Below, in pieces: positions 17,819-27,461 of a stretch of 64,000 nucleotides of DNA; position 1 is the stretch's first letter, and each line of letters begins with the position of its first letter. The stretch is from the NCBI GenBank assembly GCA_937982115.1, contig CALJNE010000036.1, positions 1 to 64,000 on the forward strand, read 5' to 3'. The notes under the pieces are model-generated. The model was not told the DNA's origin. It ran no database searches and saw only the letters and a program-made list of their open reading frames with translations. This stretch comes from an uncultured Bacteroidales bacterium. Lineage in GTDB: Bacteria; Bacteroidota; Bacteroidia; Bacteroidales; ML635J-15. The translations under genes were made by a program, and so were the position numbers.

Positions 17819-20602
17819 ATGAAAAGGATTTTAAACATACTTTCCTTATTTATTTTAGCTTCGATCATTTCGAATGCACAGTCTTCCATGTTCCATTTTT
17901 ATGAAGACTTTGAAAATCAAGAAAATACAAACTTATGGACATCAAACACATTATCCGGTAATGCTGTATGGACAAAGTTAAACGGGTTAGCCTATGGTAA
18001 CTACACTACCTTTGAAAATGGAAATTTTAACATGAGCTTTTATTCATATAATTACAATTCTGATTCTGCCGAATTAATAAGCCCGACAATTAATCTTTCA
18101 AATTCAGAAAATCCTGTTCTCCATTTTTATTTATTAAATCCGGCATGGTGGCTTGACCAGGATACTTTAAAAATTTACTATAGAATTAATACACAAAGCA
18201 ATTGGATATTATTAGCTGTAATTTTTGAAAATTTACAAACCTGGTCCGAATACAAGTTTGCACTACCCGATAAATCCAATACAATGCAAATTAAATTTAC
18301 AGCAGTAAGCGGCTACGGTTATGGAATTGGTATTGATAATATATTAATTTATGAAGGAACTAATTGTGTTGAAAATAAAAATGTATTAATCGAAAACGTA
18401 AAAGAAACATCAGCAAGAATATCATGGTCAGCTAATACTGATATTTACTATACACAAATTGAATACGGAGCACAAGGGTTTTCAATAAATTCGGGCATAA
18501 GAATAAACAATATTACCAATAATTTTATAGATATAAATAATTTAAATCCAGACACAGATTACGATTTTTACATAAGAACGCTTTGCCTTGAAGGAACCGG
18601 AAATTGGCAAGGACCTTTCCCTCTTACAACTACTTGTATCATTGGACAAAATTTACCATACATTGAAAGTTTCGAAAATCCTCAAAATCCTTTGGAATGC
18701 TGGCAAATATCTTATGCAAATAATAATCATTCTGATGCTAATCAAATGATTGTCTGTAATAATGAAGCATATCACGGAACAAAATCATTCAGATTTTCTT
18801 CAATAGCTCCGGGAAATCCTTATGATCAATATTTTATCAGTCCGTTATTAGATTTACCGGCTAATACCGAACTCAGTTTCTTTTATAAAGCCTTAGAAGG
18901 AAGTCAGGAAATTGTTTCTGTAGGATTTTCCCAAAATTCACAAAATCCCTTAAGTTCTATTAATTGGATTACGGACATTAGCAATGCTGACCAAAACTGG
19001 AAACAATTCAGAACTATTGTACCCGAAAATGCAAAATATTTGATCATTCATTACAAGAGTGTATTTCAATATTATTTCTACATTGATAAAATCAGATTTG
19101 GATTTCCGCTTAATTGTTCTCAACCAGAAACTCCACATGTGGAGTTTGTTGCAGAAAATTTTGCCGTTATTAATTTTAATATAGATGAAAATACTCTCTT
19201 TGCCGAATATGGAACTCATGGTTTTACTAAAGGACAGGGAACAATAATAAACTTATACGATTCTACAATTTATCTTACAAACCTGAATCCGTTTACTCAA
19301 TATGATATATATTTAGTTGAAAATTGTGAAGGATTGCTTATTTATTCAAATCCTCTGACTTTCACAACCAAAGGAATTTGTCCAGACATTCAAAATATCC
19401 ATTGTGCCTCATTAGCCTACAACAAAGCTATTATTCATTGGGATGCAACTCTTGAATACACAACTTATAATCTTGAATACGGCATCAGCGGATTCGAAAA
19501 GGGTACAGGAACTCTCATTGCCGGTTCTCATTGCAACAATATTACATTAACTTCATTAACTCCAGAAACTACTTATGATGTTTATGTTCAGGCATTTTGT
19601 CAGACTTATGGCACTTTTTCAAACTGGTCGGAGGTATTTACATTTACAACTCCTTCAAAAGACAGTACAGATGTCAATAATCCCGATGATCCCGAAGAAG
19701 ATAATACTATCCTTACAAATCTTGAGGATCCTCATCATGAAACAAATAATAACGACACAATAAATAATTTCAGAAAGATTAAAACAGAAATATCTTTAAT
19801 AAATTCTCAAAACTATTTCTGCAACCAAACCGCCGTAATAAGCAATTTTGGAATTACACTTACAAACATTGATTCTTTAATAATACCAAAAGGGGCAGAA
19901 ATCTGTTTTATGTTTCAACAGAAAAAAAATATACCCGGAATTTTCTTTAAATACATCACAGAAGATGAAATATTTCCACAACATTCAGTAATTATTGATT
20001 TTAACTACAATGTCAATTTTGAGGATAATTATTACAAAAAATATTACATAAATCCGGTAAGTAATCTTCTTGAATTTTCGATGAAAATAAATTACTTTGA
20101 ATTTACATCTATCACTCAAAACTTAAGTTTCGAAAACTATAATATAATTACTTCGGAATTTCCGGTAGATGTAAGACCTGTTTTTACTGTTAATCCGGAT
20201 TTTGTTCAAATTCAAGAAATTATTTGGTCGGATAATTACTGTGATTTAAATAGGTTCATTTACAATCCCGGAGAATATAATTTAACTATAAAAACTGAAT
20301 ACTGTACCTCTTTTGCTTCATTGTCAGTAATTTCTATAGAAGATGACCCGAATCCGGACAACAATAATGAGGAGTTTAACATAGAAGTATATCCTAATAC
20401 TGATAATTCGGGCTATATTATCCATTCTAATAAAACACCAAACAGAATTCAAGTTTTTGATTCTGCCGGTAAATTGGTTTTAAATGTTTTGACAGCAGAA
20501 AATTCCTATAATTTGATTACAAATAATTATGCTCAAGGGATATATTATGTGAAAGTATTATCAAATAATGAAGCAGAGACAACCAAGGTGTTTATAGAAT
20601 AA
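17819..20602 (+). CDS. T9SS type A cargo protein with fibronectin III and cleaved-adhesin-like domains
   Basis: 927 residues. After a signal peptide ending at about residue 20 (ISNAQ) come a MAM/cleaved-adhesin-like lectin-fold domain (about 27-180), a fibronectin III domain (about 185-275, with NLNPDTDYDFYIRTLC), a second cleaved-adhesin-like domain (about 280-435, starting LPYIESFENPQNPLECW), two more fibronectin III-like domains (about 438-615), an Asp/Asn-rich linker and an unassigned beta region. The type A sorting domain fills the last ~75 residues (IEVYPNTDNSGY, GIYYVKVLSN). The protein is expected on the cell surface after T9SS export, with binding rather than catalytic domains. The next gene starts six bases on, so the two are co-transcribed. 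Confidence 0.9.
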   Translation: MKRILNILSLFILASIISNAQSSMFHFYEDFENQENTNLWTSNTLSGNAVWTKLNGLAYGNYTTFENGNFNMSFYSYNYNSDSAELISPTINLSNSENPVLHFYLLNPAWWLDQDTLKIYYRINTQSNWILLAVIFENLQTWSEYKFALPDKSNTMQIKFTAVSGYGYGIGIDNILIYEGTNCVENKNVLIENVKETSARISWSANTDIYYTQIEYGAQGFSINSGIRINNITNNFIDINNLNPDTDYDFYIRTLCLEGTGNWQGPFPLTTTCIIGQNLPYIESFENPQNPLECWQISYANNNHSDANQMIVCNNEAYHGTKSFRFSSIAPGNPYDQYFISPLLDLPANTELSFFYKALEGSQEIVSVGFSQNSQNPLSSINWITDISNADQNWKQFRTIVPENAKYLIIHYKSVFQYYFYIDKIRFGFPLNCSQPETPHVEFVAENFAVINFNIDENTLFAEYGTHGFTKGQGTIINLYDSTIYLTNLNPFTQYDIYLVENCEGLLIYSNPLTFTTKGICPDIQNIHCASLAYNKAIIHWDATLEYTTYNLEYGISGFEKGTGTLIAGSHCNNITLTSLTPETTYDVYVQAFCQTYGTFSNWSEVFTFTTPSKDSTDVNNPDDPEEDNTILTNLEDPHHETNNNDTINNFRKIKTEISLINSQNYFCNQTAVISNFGITLTNIDSLIIPKGAEICFMFQQKKNIPGIFFKYITEDEIFPQHSVIIDFNYNVNFEDNYYKKYYINPVSNLLEFSMKINYFEFTSITQNLSFENYNIITSEFPVDVRPVFTVNPDFVQIQEIIWSDNYCDLNRFIYNPGEYNLTIKTEYCTSFASLSVISIEDDPNPDNNNEEFNIEVYPNTDNSGYIIHSNKTPNRIQVFDSAGKLVLNVLTAENSYNLITNNYAQGIYYVKVLSNNEAETTKVFIE

Positions 20603-20608
20603 AACTTT

Positions 20609-23600
20609 ATGTTAAAAAAATGGGAAAATATTGCGGTTGGAATAATTCTATCTATAAACATCAATGTTATAGGTCAAACATTGAGCAATAACTTTTTGTT
20701 CCCAACTGAAATAGTACTAAGCGAAACTAACATTTTTGAGATTTCCGCAAATTTTGAAAATCCTTATTATGTTCAATCTGCTCCGTCTTGTTCGAGAAAT
20801 TACGCAGGTATTGAATTTTATTTTTCCTTTACAATAGATGAATCTCATTTTCCTTTAAAAATTAATTCTGAATTTAAAAAAACTGTTGACCACGGTATTT
20901 CTTTGTATCTTGATTCTGAATATTCTCAAGAAATTGAATGTGGACAGGCAATTAGCAGCTCTATTTCTTTGAGTATAATTGACACTTTATTTTTAAACAA
21001 AAAAGTTTACGGTCGTATCTGGATATACGATGCAGGTGATATTTCAAAAATAAAGTTGATTTTTGATAAAGCGGCTAATTCTTATGCAAAAATACCGGTT
21101 ATTGGAGTTCAATCAATGACTCCGGAGCAATTAGTAAATAATGTTTTGATTTCCGGTTGTGTACAGGCTTTCAATGTACAATACACAGGTCATCCAGAAG
21201 CAATGGGATTTTTTACTAACGGAGTTCCTGGTCTTGATTTTAACTCTGGGATAATACTTTCAACAGGAAAAGCTGTTAACGCTGCTGGTCCTAACAATTC
21301 TCCGGCAAGGTCAACAAATTTTCAATATCCCGGTGATGCTTTATTGAGTTCAATCATTAACCGACAAACTTTTGATGCAGCGATTCTGAAATTTGACTTT
21401 ATTCCGGCAGGTAACGTAATTTCTTTTCAATATGTTTTTGGCAGTGAAGAGTATGAAGAATATGTAGGCGGACATTTCAACGATATTTTTGCTTTTCACA
21501 TTTCGGGAGGTCCGGAAAATTATAACAATAAAAATTTAGCCATTATTCCCGGCACAAATAATACTACGGTAAGTATTAATAATGTAAATCACATCACTAA
21601 TACTCAATTTTACAGAAACAATGACAACGGACAGCATCTGCAATTTGACGGACATACTGTTACATTAACTGCATCAACCAGCGTTACTCCTTGCGAAACT
21701 TATCATATCAGATTAAGTATTGCCGATGCTGCTGATGCAATTTTTGACAGCGGGGTATTTATTAAAGCCGGCAGTTTTGTTAGTAGAACAATGCCACTTG
21801 TTAAAAACGATAATGGCTGGTTAATGGTTGACAAAACTTACGAAGGCTGCGAAAATAAATTGATTTTTGCAAGAAGCGATAATTACTATATTAATCAACA
21901 GATGACTTTTGATATTGAAATATCCGGTTCTGCAAGTCCTTCAGAAGATTACACTCCTTTACCCACCCAAATATCAATACCGGCAGGACAGGAATATATT
22001 GAAATTCCTTACACCGTATTTCCAGATGGAATTTTTGAAGGAGAAGAAGAAATAAAAATTAAAATTTTTACCGGTTGCCAATGCGGAATTGAATTTTACG
22101 AATATACTATTAGAATTTTTGATGAAATAAATCTTTCAGGAACAATTACCGATAATTCTCCTAAATGTGCAGGCGAAACTATAAATGCAAGTTTACATAT
22201 AAACAATTTGCCTGAATATTATCATATAGTTTGGAATACCGGACATCAAAACACAACAAATATTTCGTTTTCGGCTGAAGAGTCGTTTATGTTGAGAGCA
22301 GAAATTCATTATCCTTGCGGAGTTGAAGTTGTTGAAAAGTGGATTGACATTTTACCTCGACCTCAAGCTAACTTTTTTACTAACAGTCCGGTTTGCGAAG
22401 GACAGGATGTTGTGATGACGGCAAACAATGGAATTTCATACCTATGGAAAGGACCAAATGGTTTTAATTCCACAGAACAATCTGTTATTCTTACAAATGC
22501 ACAAAATCTCCAATCAGGAACTTACGGACTTACCGTTACCGGCGAAAACGGATGTAAATTTGTAAAATTATTTGATATACAAATTAATCAATGGCCAAAT
22601 CCCCAACTTAACGATAATTACATTTTCTGTGAAAGAGATAACATTAATATCAGCACAGGAAACTACTACAGTTACTTGTGGTCAGGACCAAATAACTGGA
22701 CATCCCAAAATAATGCTTTGATAATAAATCAATCTATACCACAATTATCCGGAATTTATTATCTTACGGTTAGCGACGAAATCGGATGTACAGGAAGCAC
22801 TCAAACCAACATCAGCATAAACCCCTCACCTACTGCTACCATAATTGCCCCACAAAACCTATGTTATCACGACAGTTTCATTCTTTTGGGAAATACTTCA
22901 GATATTAATTATTGGATTCTGCCGGATGGAAATACAATAAATTCAAATTCATTTTCGGTTAACCAGGCAGAACTGACACATTCCGGAACATACTCTTATT
23001 ATCTGGAAAACAGTTTTGGTTGCAGAGATTCTGCTTCCGCAATAATTACAGTAATATATCCCGATGCTACGATATTAAGCACAGGGCCTTTTTGTGCCGA
23101 TGGTAATGTTATTAGTCTTCAATCTCAATATTCGGGAGGAAACTGGTCAGGTGAAATTATTTCAGATGCAAATTCCGGTAGTGTAAATACACAATCGTTG
23201 AATACAGGATTTTATCAAGTAGTGTATCATATCGGCTTTCCGGGATGCGAAGATTCTGATACTGCATTAATTTATTTCGAACAAATGCCTCAAATTCAGT
23301 TTGATGATGTTCCTCAACAAATCTGCAACTCAGAGCACCAAATACAACTCAAAGCTTATCCTGCAGGCGGATTTTGGGAAGGTCCAGGTATAATAAATTC
23401 TGCCGAAGGAATCTTTAACCCACAAATTTGCACATCCGGAAGTGCATACTTTACCTATACCTTTAATACAGAAACCTGCAATGTAAGAGACAGTGTTAAC
23501 ATTCAAATTTTAAATTCTCCGCAGGTTCATATTACAAATGCTCCCGAACATATTTGTGTTAACGATAATCAAATCTATCTCACGGCGACAATTTCCGGTG

Positions 23601-26600
23601 GTATCTGGTCGGGTGCCGGAATTATGAATGCCGTTACCGGACGCTTTAAACCTTCTGTTGCAGATGTCGGAACTCATACAATTTATTATACCTTTCAAAA
23701 TGAATACTGCACAGCAAAAGATTCTATTTTAATTACGGTTGATGAATTTATTCCTGCAAATGCAGGTAATGACATAAGTATATGCAACAATATTGATTTT
23801 TACAATCTTCCTGTTGATTCAAATTCATTCTGGACAGGCCTGGGAATTTTGGATTCTTCAGCAGGAATTTTCAGTCCGTCATTATCAGGAATAGGAAATT
23901 TTCCATTAGTTTTAACCATTACAAACGAATCTTGTACCTCAAAAGATACCATAAACATTAACGTTATAGATACTGATATTGTACAGGTAATTTATCCTCA
24001 ACAAGTATGTATGTATGATGGCTCAATTTTTCCACAAACGAACAGCAATGGTCTTACATTTTCGGGAAATGGAATAACAAACGCAACTACCGGAGAATTT
24101 AATCCGCTTATTGCCGGAGAAGGAATACATCAAATTACATTTAATTATTCTAATGGAGAATGTTATTTTTCTGATACTCTGTTAATAAATGTTTTACCAG
24201 CTCTTAATCCGGAATTTTCCTATCAATCTGCTTTTTGCAGTGAGAACTCACCCGTGGTTTTAACTCCGCTTACTTCGGGAGGAATATGGTTAGGCGACGG
24301 AATTATTGACACTGAAAATGGTGTTTTTGACCCGTCTCAGGCTAACACAATAAACATTGTTACTTACACTGTTTCAAACGAAACCTGCACATCAGTATCT
24401 ACTGCTACAATCTATGTTTACGACAATTCCTTAAACTTTGAACTTTTAAGCCCTTCTCAATTTTGTATGTCCGACGAAGAATTTGAACTCCAGGTTTTGC
24501 CTCCGGGAGGAAATTTTAGCGGTCCCGGAATCATAAACAATAAATTAATTCCTTCTTTAGCTGGTAGCGGCGAACATACAATTACATACTCTTATGGTAG
24601 CGGAACATGTTTCAATTCAATTGATTTTACATTGACTGTGGGTGATGAAATCTATATTGATATAGAATTACCACAAACAATCTGCAAAAACTCCGACCCA
24701 ATTTTACTCCCACTTTCTATCGAAAATATTTATTGGTCGGGAGATGCTGTAATAAACAATATTTTTTATCCTTCTATTGCAAGCCCCGGAAATAATACAA
24801 TTTATGCAAATATTGCCATTAACGCTTGCCAGAAAACTTTTACTTATGATATTTTTATTAAAGACCTTATCCAACCGGTTATTACAAATGTATCTTATGC
24901 TTATTGTCAAAATTACGGCTTTATTTATCCGGACTTTTATCCCGAAAATGGAGTTGTGAGCGGCATAAATCTTGACTCACTAAACAGAATAAATACTTAC
25001 GACTTAAGTCCGGGAATTTATCAGATTATTTATACCGTTGAAAATGAAGGTTGTTACTCAAGCAATTCTCACATTTTTGAAATTTTACCAATACCAGCAA
25101 CTGAAATTATTTTACCTTCAGATAATTATTGCATTAACTCAGGGGAAGTGGTAATTCATTCTATTCCGGCAGGAGGTTGGTTCGAAAATATAGAAATCTC
25201 CGGGAACTCATTTTTCCCTTCAACTTTCGGTATCGGTGAACACATAATATTGTATGGGTACACCGCTCCCAACGGTTGTACCTCATATACACACAAACAA
25301 ATCACAATTTATGAGCAACCGGAGATTTCTTTTGAAATTTTAAATCCTGTTTCTTGCTTCGGTGCTAATGATGCCTCCGTTAAAGCAATCACAAATATAC
25401 CGTCAGAGATTTTCTGGATTGGGCAGGACAGTGTAATTTCTCCGATACTTTCAAATGTTTCTGAAGGTTGGCATAAAGTTATGGCAATTTCAGAGTTTGG
25501 ATGCACGACTGTTGATTCAGTTTATTTAGCCTCACCTGCCCCGCTTAATGTACAGATTTCAGGAACCCAACAACTTCAATGTCCCGGAAATGAGAATGCC
25601 ATACTTACCGCAAACTGCTTTGGCGGCACTGCCCCATACAGTTATCTATGGAATACGGGACAAACAAGTCCTACAATATCTGAACTTTCTGCAGGAGAAT
25701 ATTCACTTACCATTACCGATAACAAGCTTTGTTCAGAAATTGTCTCATTCACCATTTTTCCGCCAGACACAATTGAAGTGGAAATTCTCTCTAAAAATCC
25801 CGGATGTTTCGGCTATTCTGACGGAGAAATAGAAATAATTACAAATACTCAAAACTCTTCGATTGTCTGGAATGATAATAACTCAACTTTGTTTTTACGA
25901 GAGAATTTAGTTGCCGGAAATTACGCTTTTGAAATCACTTACAACAATATTTGTAAATTTAACGGCGAAGTAAGTTTAGTCCAACCCGAAGAAATGAAAA
26001 TTCTTGCTACCGTTACAGATGTAAATTGCGAAAATAATTTTGGTAGCATTTTAATAACTGTAACAGGTGGTACTGAACCCTATGAATTTTTGTGGAACAA
26101 CGGTGAAAGTTTGAATTTTTTAGAAAATATACCCGCCGGTGTTTATGAATTAACCGTTACAGACTCAAATAATTGTTTTTTTGATACAGTTATTACAATT
26201 ATTGCAAACGGTAATCTTACGGTAAACATTCAAGAAGTTTCGCCCATAAAATGTTATAATGAAGCTGATGGAAGTTTAATTGCTATTTCGGAAAACACTG
26301 ATGTCGCATATTTGTGGAGTACAGGCGAAGAATCTCAACAAATTTCAGGTTTGCAAGCAGGAAGCTATTATTTAACAATTACTGACGAAAAAGGCTGTAC
26401 AGGAACAGCTGAATACACATTACAAAATCCCAATCCTATAATTAGAGAAATTAGTTTTATTCCTGTTATGTGTTTTGGAGAAAATACCGGAGAAATCAGA
26501 ATTTCATTAAATTTACCTGAAAGCGAATTATTCTGTGTTTGGAACGATGGTTTCTTTGGTTTGAACAGAGAAAATCTATATTCAGGAACATATTATTTTA

Positions 26601-27397
26601 CCATTACGGATGCAAACGGATGTTCCGCTTCAGACAGTGTTTTTATAGACGAGCCGGTCTCTCCGCTCAACATTGATATTTCGTTCAGCAATCCAAAATG
26701 CTATAATTCAAACGACGGAGAAATTATTGCTTTTGCTTCGGGAGGCGTTCCACCTTATTATTTTGAATGGAGATTTAAAGAATATTCATATTACGATTCA
26801 AAAATTAAAAATTTGCCTGCTGGAACTTATTTTTTAATCGTTTCTGATTCAAATGCTTGCAAAACAGAAACAATTATCATACTTACAGAACCCGAACAGA
26901 TAAAAACAAATGCTATAAGTTTTCCGGTTAGTTGTAATAACAATCCTGACGGTAAAATAATAATAAAAACTACAGGCGGCTCATCTCCATATATTTACCT
27001 GGTAAACAACAGAATTTACAATGATTCTATAATTGAAAAACTGCCTCCGGGATTGTTTGCAATTAAGACCATTGATAGTAACAATTGCCATTCGGAAGAA
27101 ATATCTGTCTCAATACCGGATTCCGAACTTGAATGCTTGATAATTCCAAATGCTTTTACTCCAAACGGCGATGGAATCAACGACAACTGGGAAATTCAAT
27201 ACTTAGAACTTTATTCGGATGTAACTATTCAAGTCTATAATCGTTGGGGCCAAATTGTTTACGAAACAAATACTCCTTCTCAAAAATGGGATGGAACATC
27301 AAATTCACATCCTTTACCCTCCGGTACTTACCTTTATATAATCTTTTTAAACAATGGAAAACATAAAATTCAAGGTTCTGTTAGTATCTTAAGATAA
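20609..27397 (+). CDS. Giant choice-of-anchor-L adhesin with SprB repeats and type B T9SS sorting domain
   Basis: 2262 residues. Order of parts: signal peptide ending NVIGQ (about 22); N-terminal beta domain; choice-of-anchor L domain (about 172-390, with GLDFNSGIILSTG and VFGSEEYEEYVGG); Calx-beta-like stretch (about 430-500, with IFEGEEEIKIKI); Ig-like/PKD-like modules (about 510-815); ten GGxW-type modules (about 819-1567); eight SprB repeats (about 1568-2170); type B sorting domain at the end (TPNGDGINDNW, VYNRWGQIVYE). By family knowledge it is exported by the T9SS and exposed on the surface, probably for attachment or gliding. It has the same ordered tail as the adhesin at 1-3543 but is strongly diverged in sequence. 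A promoter for the kinase operon begins four bases after its stop. Confidence 0.93.
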   Translation: MLKKWENIAVGIILSININVIGQTLSNNFLFPTEIVLSETNIFEISANFENPYYVQSAPSCSRNYAGIEFYFSFTIDESHFPLKINSEFKKTVDHGISLYLDSEYSQEIECGQAISSSISLSIIDTLFLNKKVYGRIWIYDAGDISKIKLIFDKAANSYAKIPVIGVQSMTPEQLVNNVLISGCVQAFNVQYTGHPEAMGFFTNGVPGLDFNSGIILSTGKAVNAAGPNNSPARSTNFQYPGDALLSSIINRQTFDAAILKFDFIPAGNVISFQYVFGSEEYEEYVGGHFNDIFAFHISGGPENYNNKNLAIIPGTNNTTVSINNVNHITNTQFYRNNDNGQHLQFDGHTVTLTASTSVTPCETYHIRLSIADAADAIFDSGVFIKAGSFVSRTMPLVKNDNGWLMVDKTYEGCENKLIFARSDNYYINQQMTFDIEISGSASPSEDYTPLPTQISIPAGQEYIEIPYTVFPDGIFEGEEEIKIKIFTGCQCGIEFYEYTIRIFDEINLSGTITDNSPKCAGETINASLHINNLPEYYHIVWNTGHQNTTNISFSAEESFMLRAEIHYPCGVEVVEKWIDILPRPQANFFTNSPVCEGQDVVMTANNGISYLWKGPNGFNSTEQSVILTNAQNLQSGTYGLTVTGENGCKFVKLFDIQINQWPNPQLNDNYIFCERDNINISTGNYYSYLWSGPNNWTSQNNALIINQSIPQLSGIYYLTVSDEIGCTGSTQTNISINPSPTATIIAPQNLCYHDSFILLGNTSDINYWILPDGNTINSNSFSVNQAELTHSGTYSYYLENSFGCRDSASAIITVIYPDATILSTGPFCADGNVISLQSQYSGGNWSGEIISDANSGSVNTQSLNTGFYQVVYHIGFPGCEDSDTALIYFEQMPQIQFDDVPQQICNSEHQIQLKAYPAGGFWEGPGIINSAEGIFNPQICTSGSAYFTYTFNTETCNVRDSVNIQILNSPQVHITNAPEHICVNDNQIYLTATISGGIWSGAGIMNAVTGRFKPSVADVGTHTIYYTFQNEYCTAKDSILITVDEFIPANAGNDISICNNIDFYNLPVDSNSFWTGLGILDSSAGIFSPSLSGIGNFPLVLTITNESCTSKDTININVIDTDIVQVIYPQQVCMYDGSIFPQTNSNGLTFSGNGITNATTGEFNPLIAGEGIHQITFNYSNGECYFSDTLLINVLPALNPEFSYQSAFCSENSPVVLTPLTSGGIWLGDGIIDTENGVFDPSQANTINIVTYTVSNETCTSVSTATIYVYDNSLNFELLSPSQFCMSDEEFELQVLPPGGNFSGPGIINNKLIPSLAGSGEHTITYSYGSGTCFNSIDFTLTVGDEIYIDIELPQTICKNSDPILLPLSIENIYWSGDAVINNIFYPSIASPGNNTIYANIAINACQKTFTYDIFIKDLIQPVITNVSYAYCQNYGFIYPDFYPENGVVSGINLDSLNRINTYDLSPGIYQIIYTVENEGCYSSNSHIFEILPIPATEIILPSDNYCINSGEVVIHSIPAGGWFENIEISGNSFFPSTFGIGEHIILYGYTAPNGCTSYTHKQITIYEQPEISFEILNPVSCFGANDASVKAITNIPSEIFWIGQDSVISPILSNVSEGWHKVMAISEFGCTTVDSVYLASPAPLNVQISGTQQLQCPGNENAILTANCFGGTAPYSYLWNTGQTSPTISELSAGEYSLTITDNKLCSEIVSFTIFPPDTIEVEILSKNPGCFGYSDGEIEIITNTQNSSIVWNDNNSTLFLRENLVAGNYAFEITYNNICKFNGEVSLVQPEEMKILATVTDVNCENNFGSILITVTGGTEPYEFLWNNGESLNFLENIPAGVYELTVTDSNNCFFDTVITIIANGNLTVNIQEVSPIKCYNEADGSLIAISENTDVAYLWSTGEESQQISGLQAGSYYLTITDEKGCTGTAEYTLQNPNPIIREISFIPVMCFGENTGEIRISLNLPESELFCVWNDGFFGLNRENLYSGTYYFTITDANGCSASDSVFIDEPVSPLNIDISFSNPKCYNSNDGEIIAFASGGVPPYYFEWRFKEYSYYDSKIKNLPAGTYFLIVSDSNACKTETIIILTEPEQIKTNAISFPVSCNNNPDGKIIIKTTGGSSPYIYLVNNRIYNDSIIEKLPPGLFAIKTIDSNNCHSEEISVSIPDSELECLIIPNAFTPNGDGINDNWEIQYLELYSDVTIQVYNRWGQIVYETNTPSQKWDGTSNSHPLPSGTYLYIIFLNNGKHKIQGSVSILR
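23063..25310 (+). repeat. Ten tandem GGxW-type Ig-like modules
   Basis: Ten in-frame copies of about 75 residues, the same family as those at 88-1425. Copies two, three and six keep the GGxW-x-G-x-G core. Copies eight to ten are degenerate (for example YWSGDAV, GVVSGIN). Cysteines at equivalent positions are kept in nearly all copies. Confidence 0.78.
25311..27122 (+). repeat. Eight tandem SprB-type repeats
   Basis: Eight in-frame copies of about 75 residues with the Cys-x3..5-DG start, a YLW/EW strand and an LTITDxxxC end. Copies two, four, seven and eight retain GG-x-x-PY. The first, third and sixth are degenerate there. Confidence 0.8.
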
Positions 27398-27400
27398 TTT

Positions 27401-27431
27401 TTTCGCACTAAAAGATATTTTCGTATATTTG
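27401..27431 (+). promoter_or_regulatory. Promoter of the signalling operon
   Basis: TTTC (27401-27404), 19-base spacer, TATATTTG (27424-27431, perfect TAnnTTTG). It begins four bases after the adhesin stop and ends 30 bases before the ATG at 27462, so the kinase genes can be expressed apart from the adhesin. Confidence 0.55.
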
Positions 27432-27461
27432 AAGATAAATTGAACCTTGAAATCTTTTTCT

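Noticed and set aside
1-27397. Tandem repeats in the adhesins as a possible CRISPR or minisatellite
   Set aside because: They are in-frame protein modules of about 225 bp with strongly diverged DNA, no constant short repeat and no spacers.
27447-27461. TTG start for the hybrid kinase
   Set aside because: An ATG five codons on is at a better distance from the promoter and still keeps the first membrane segment.
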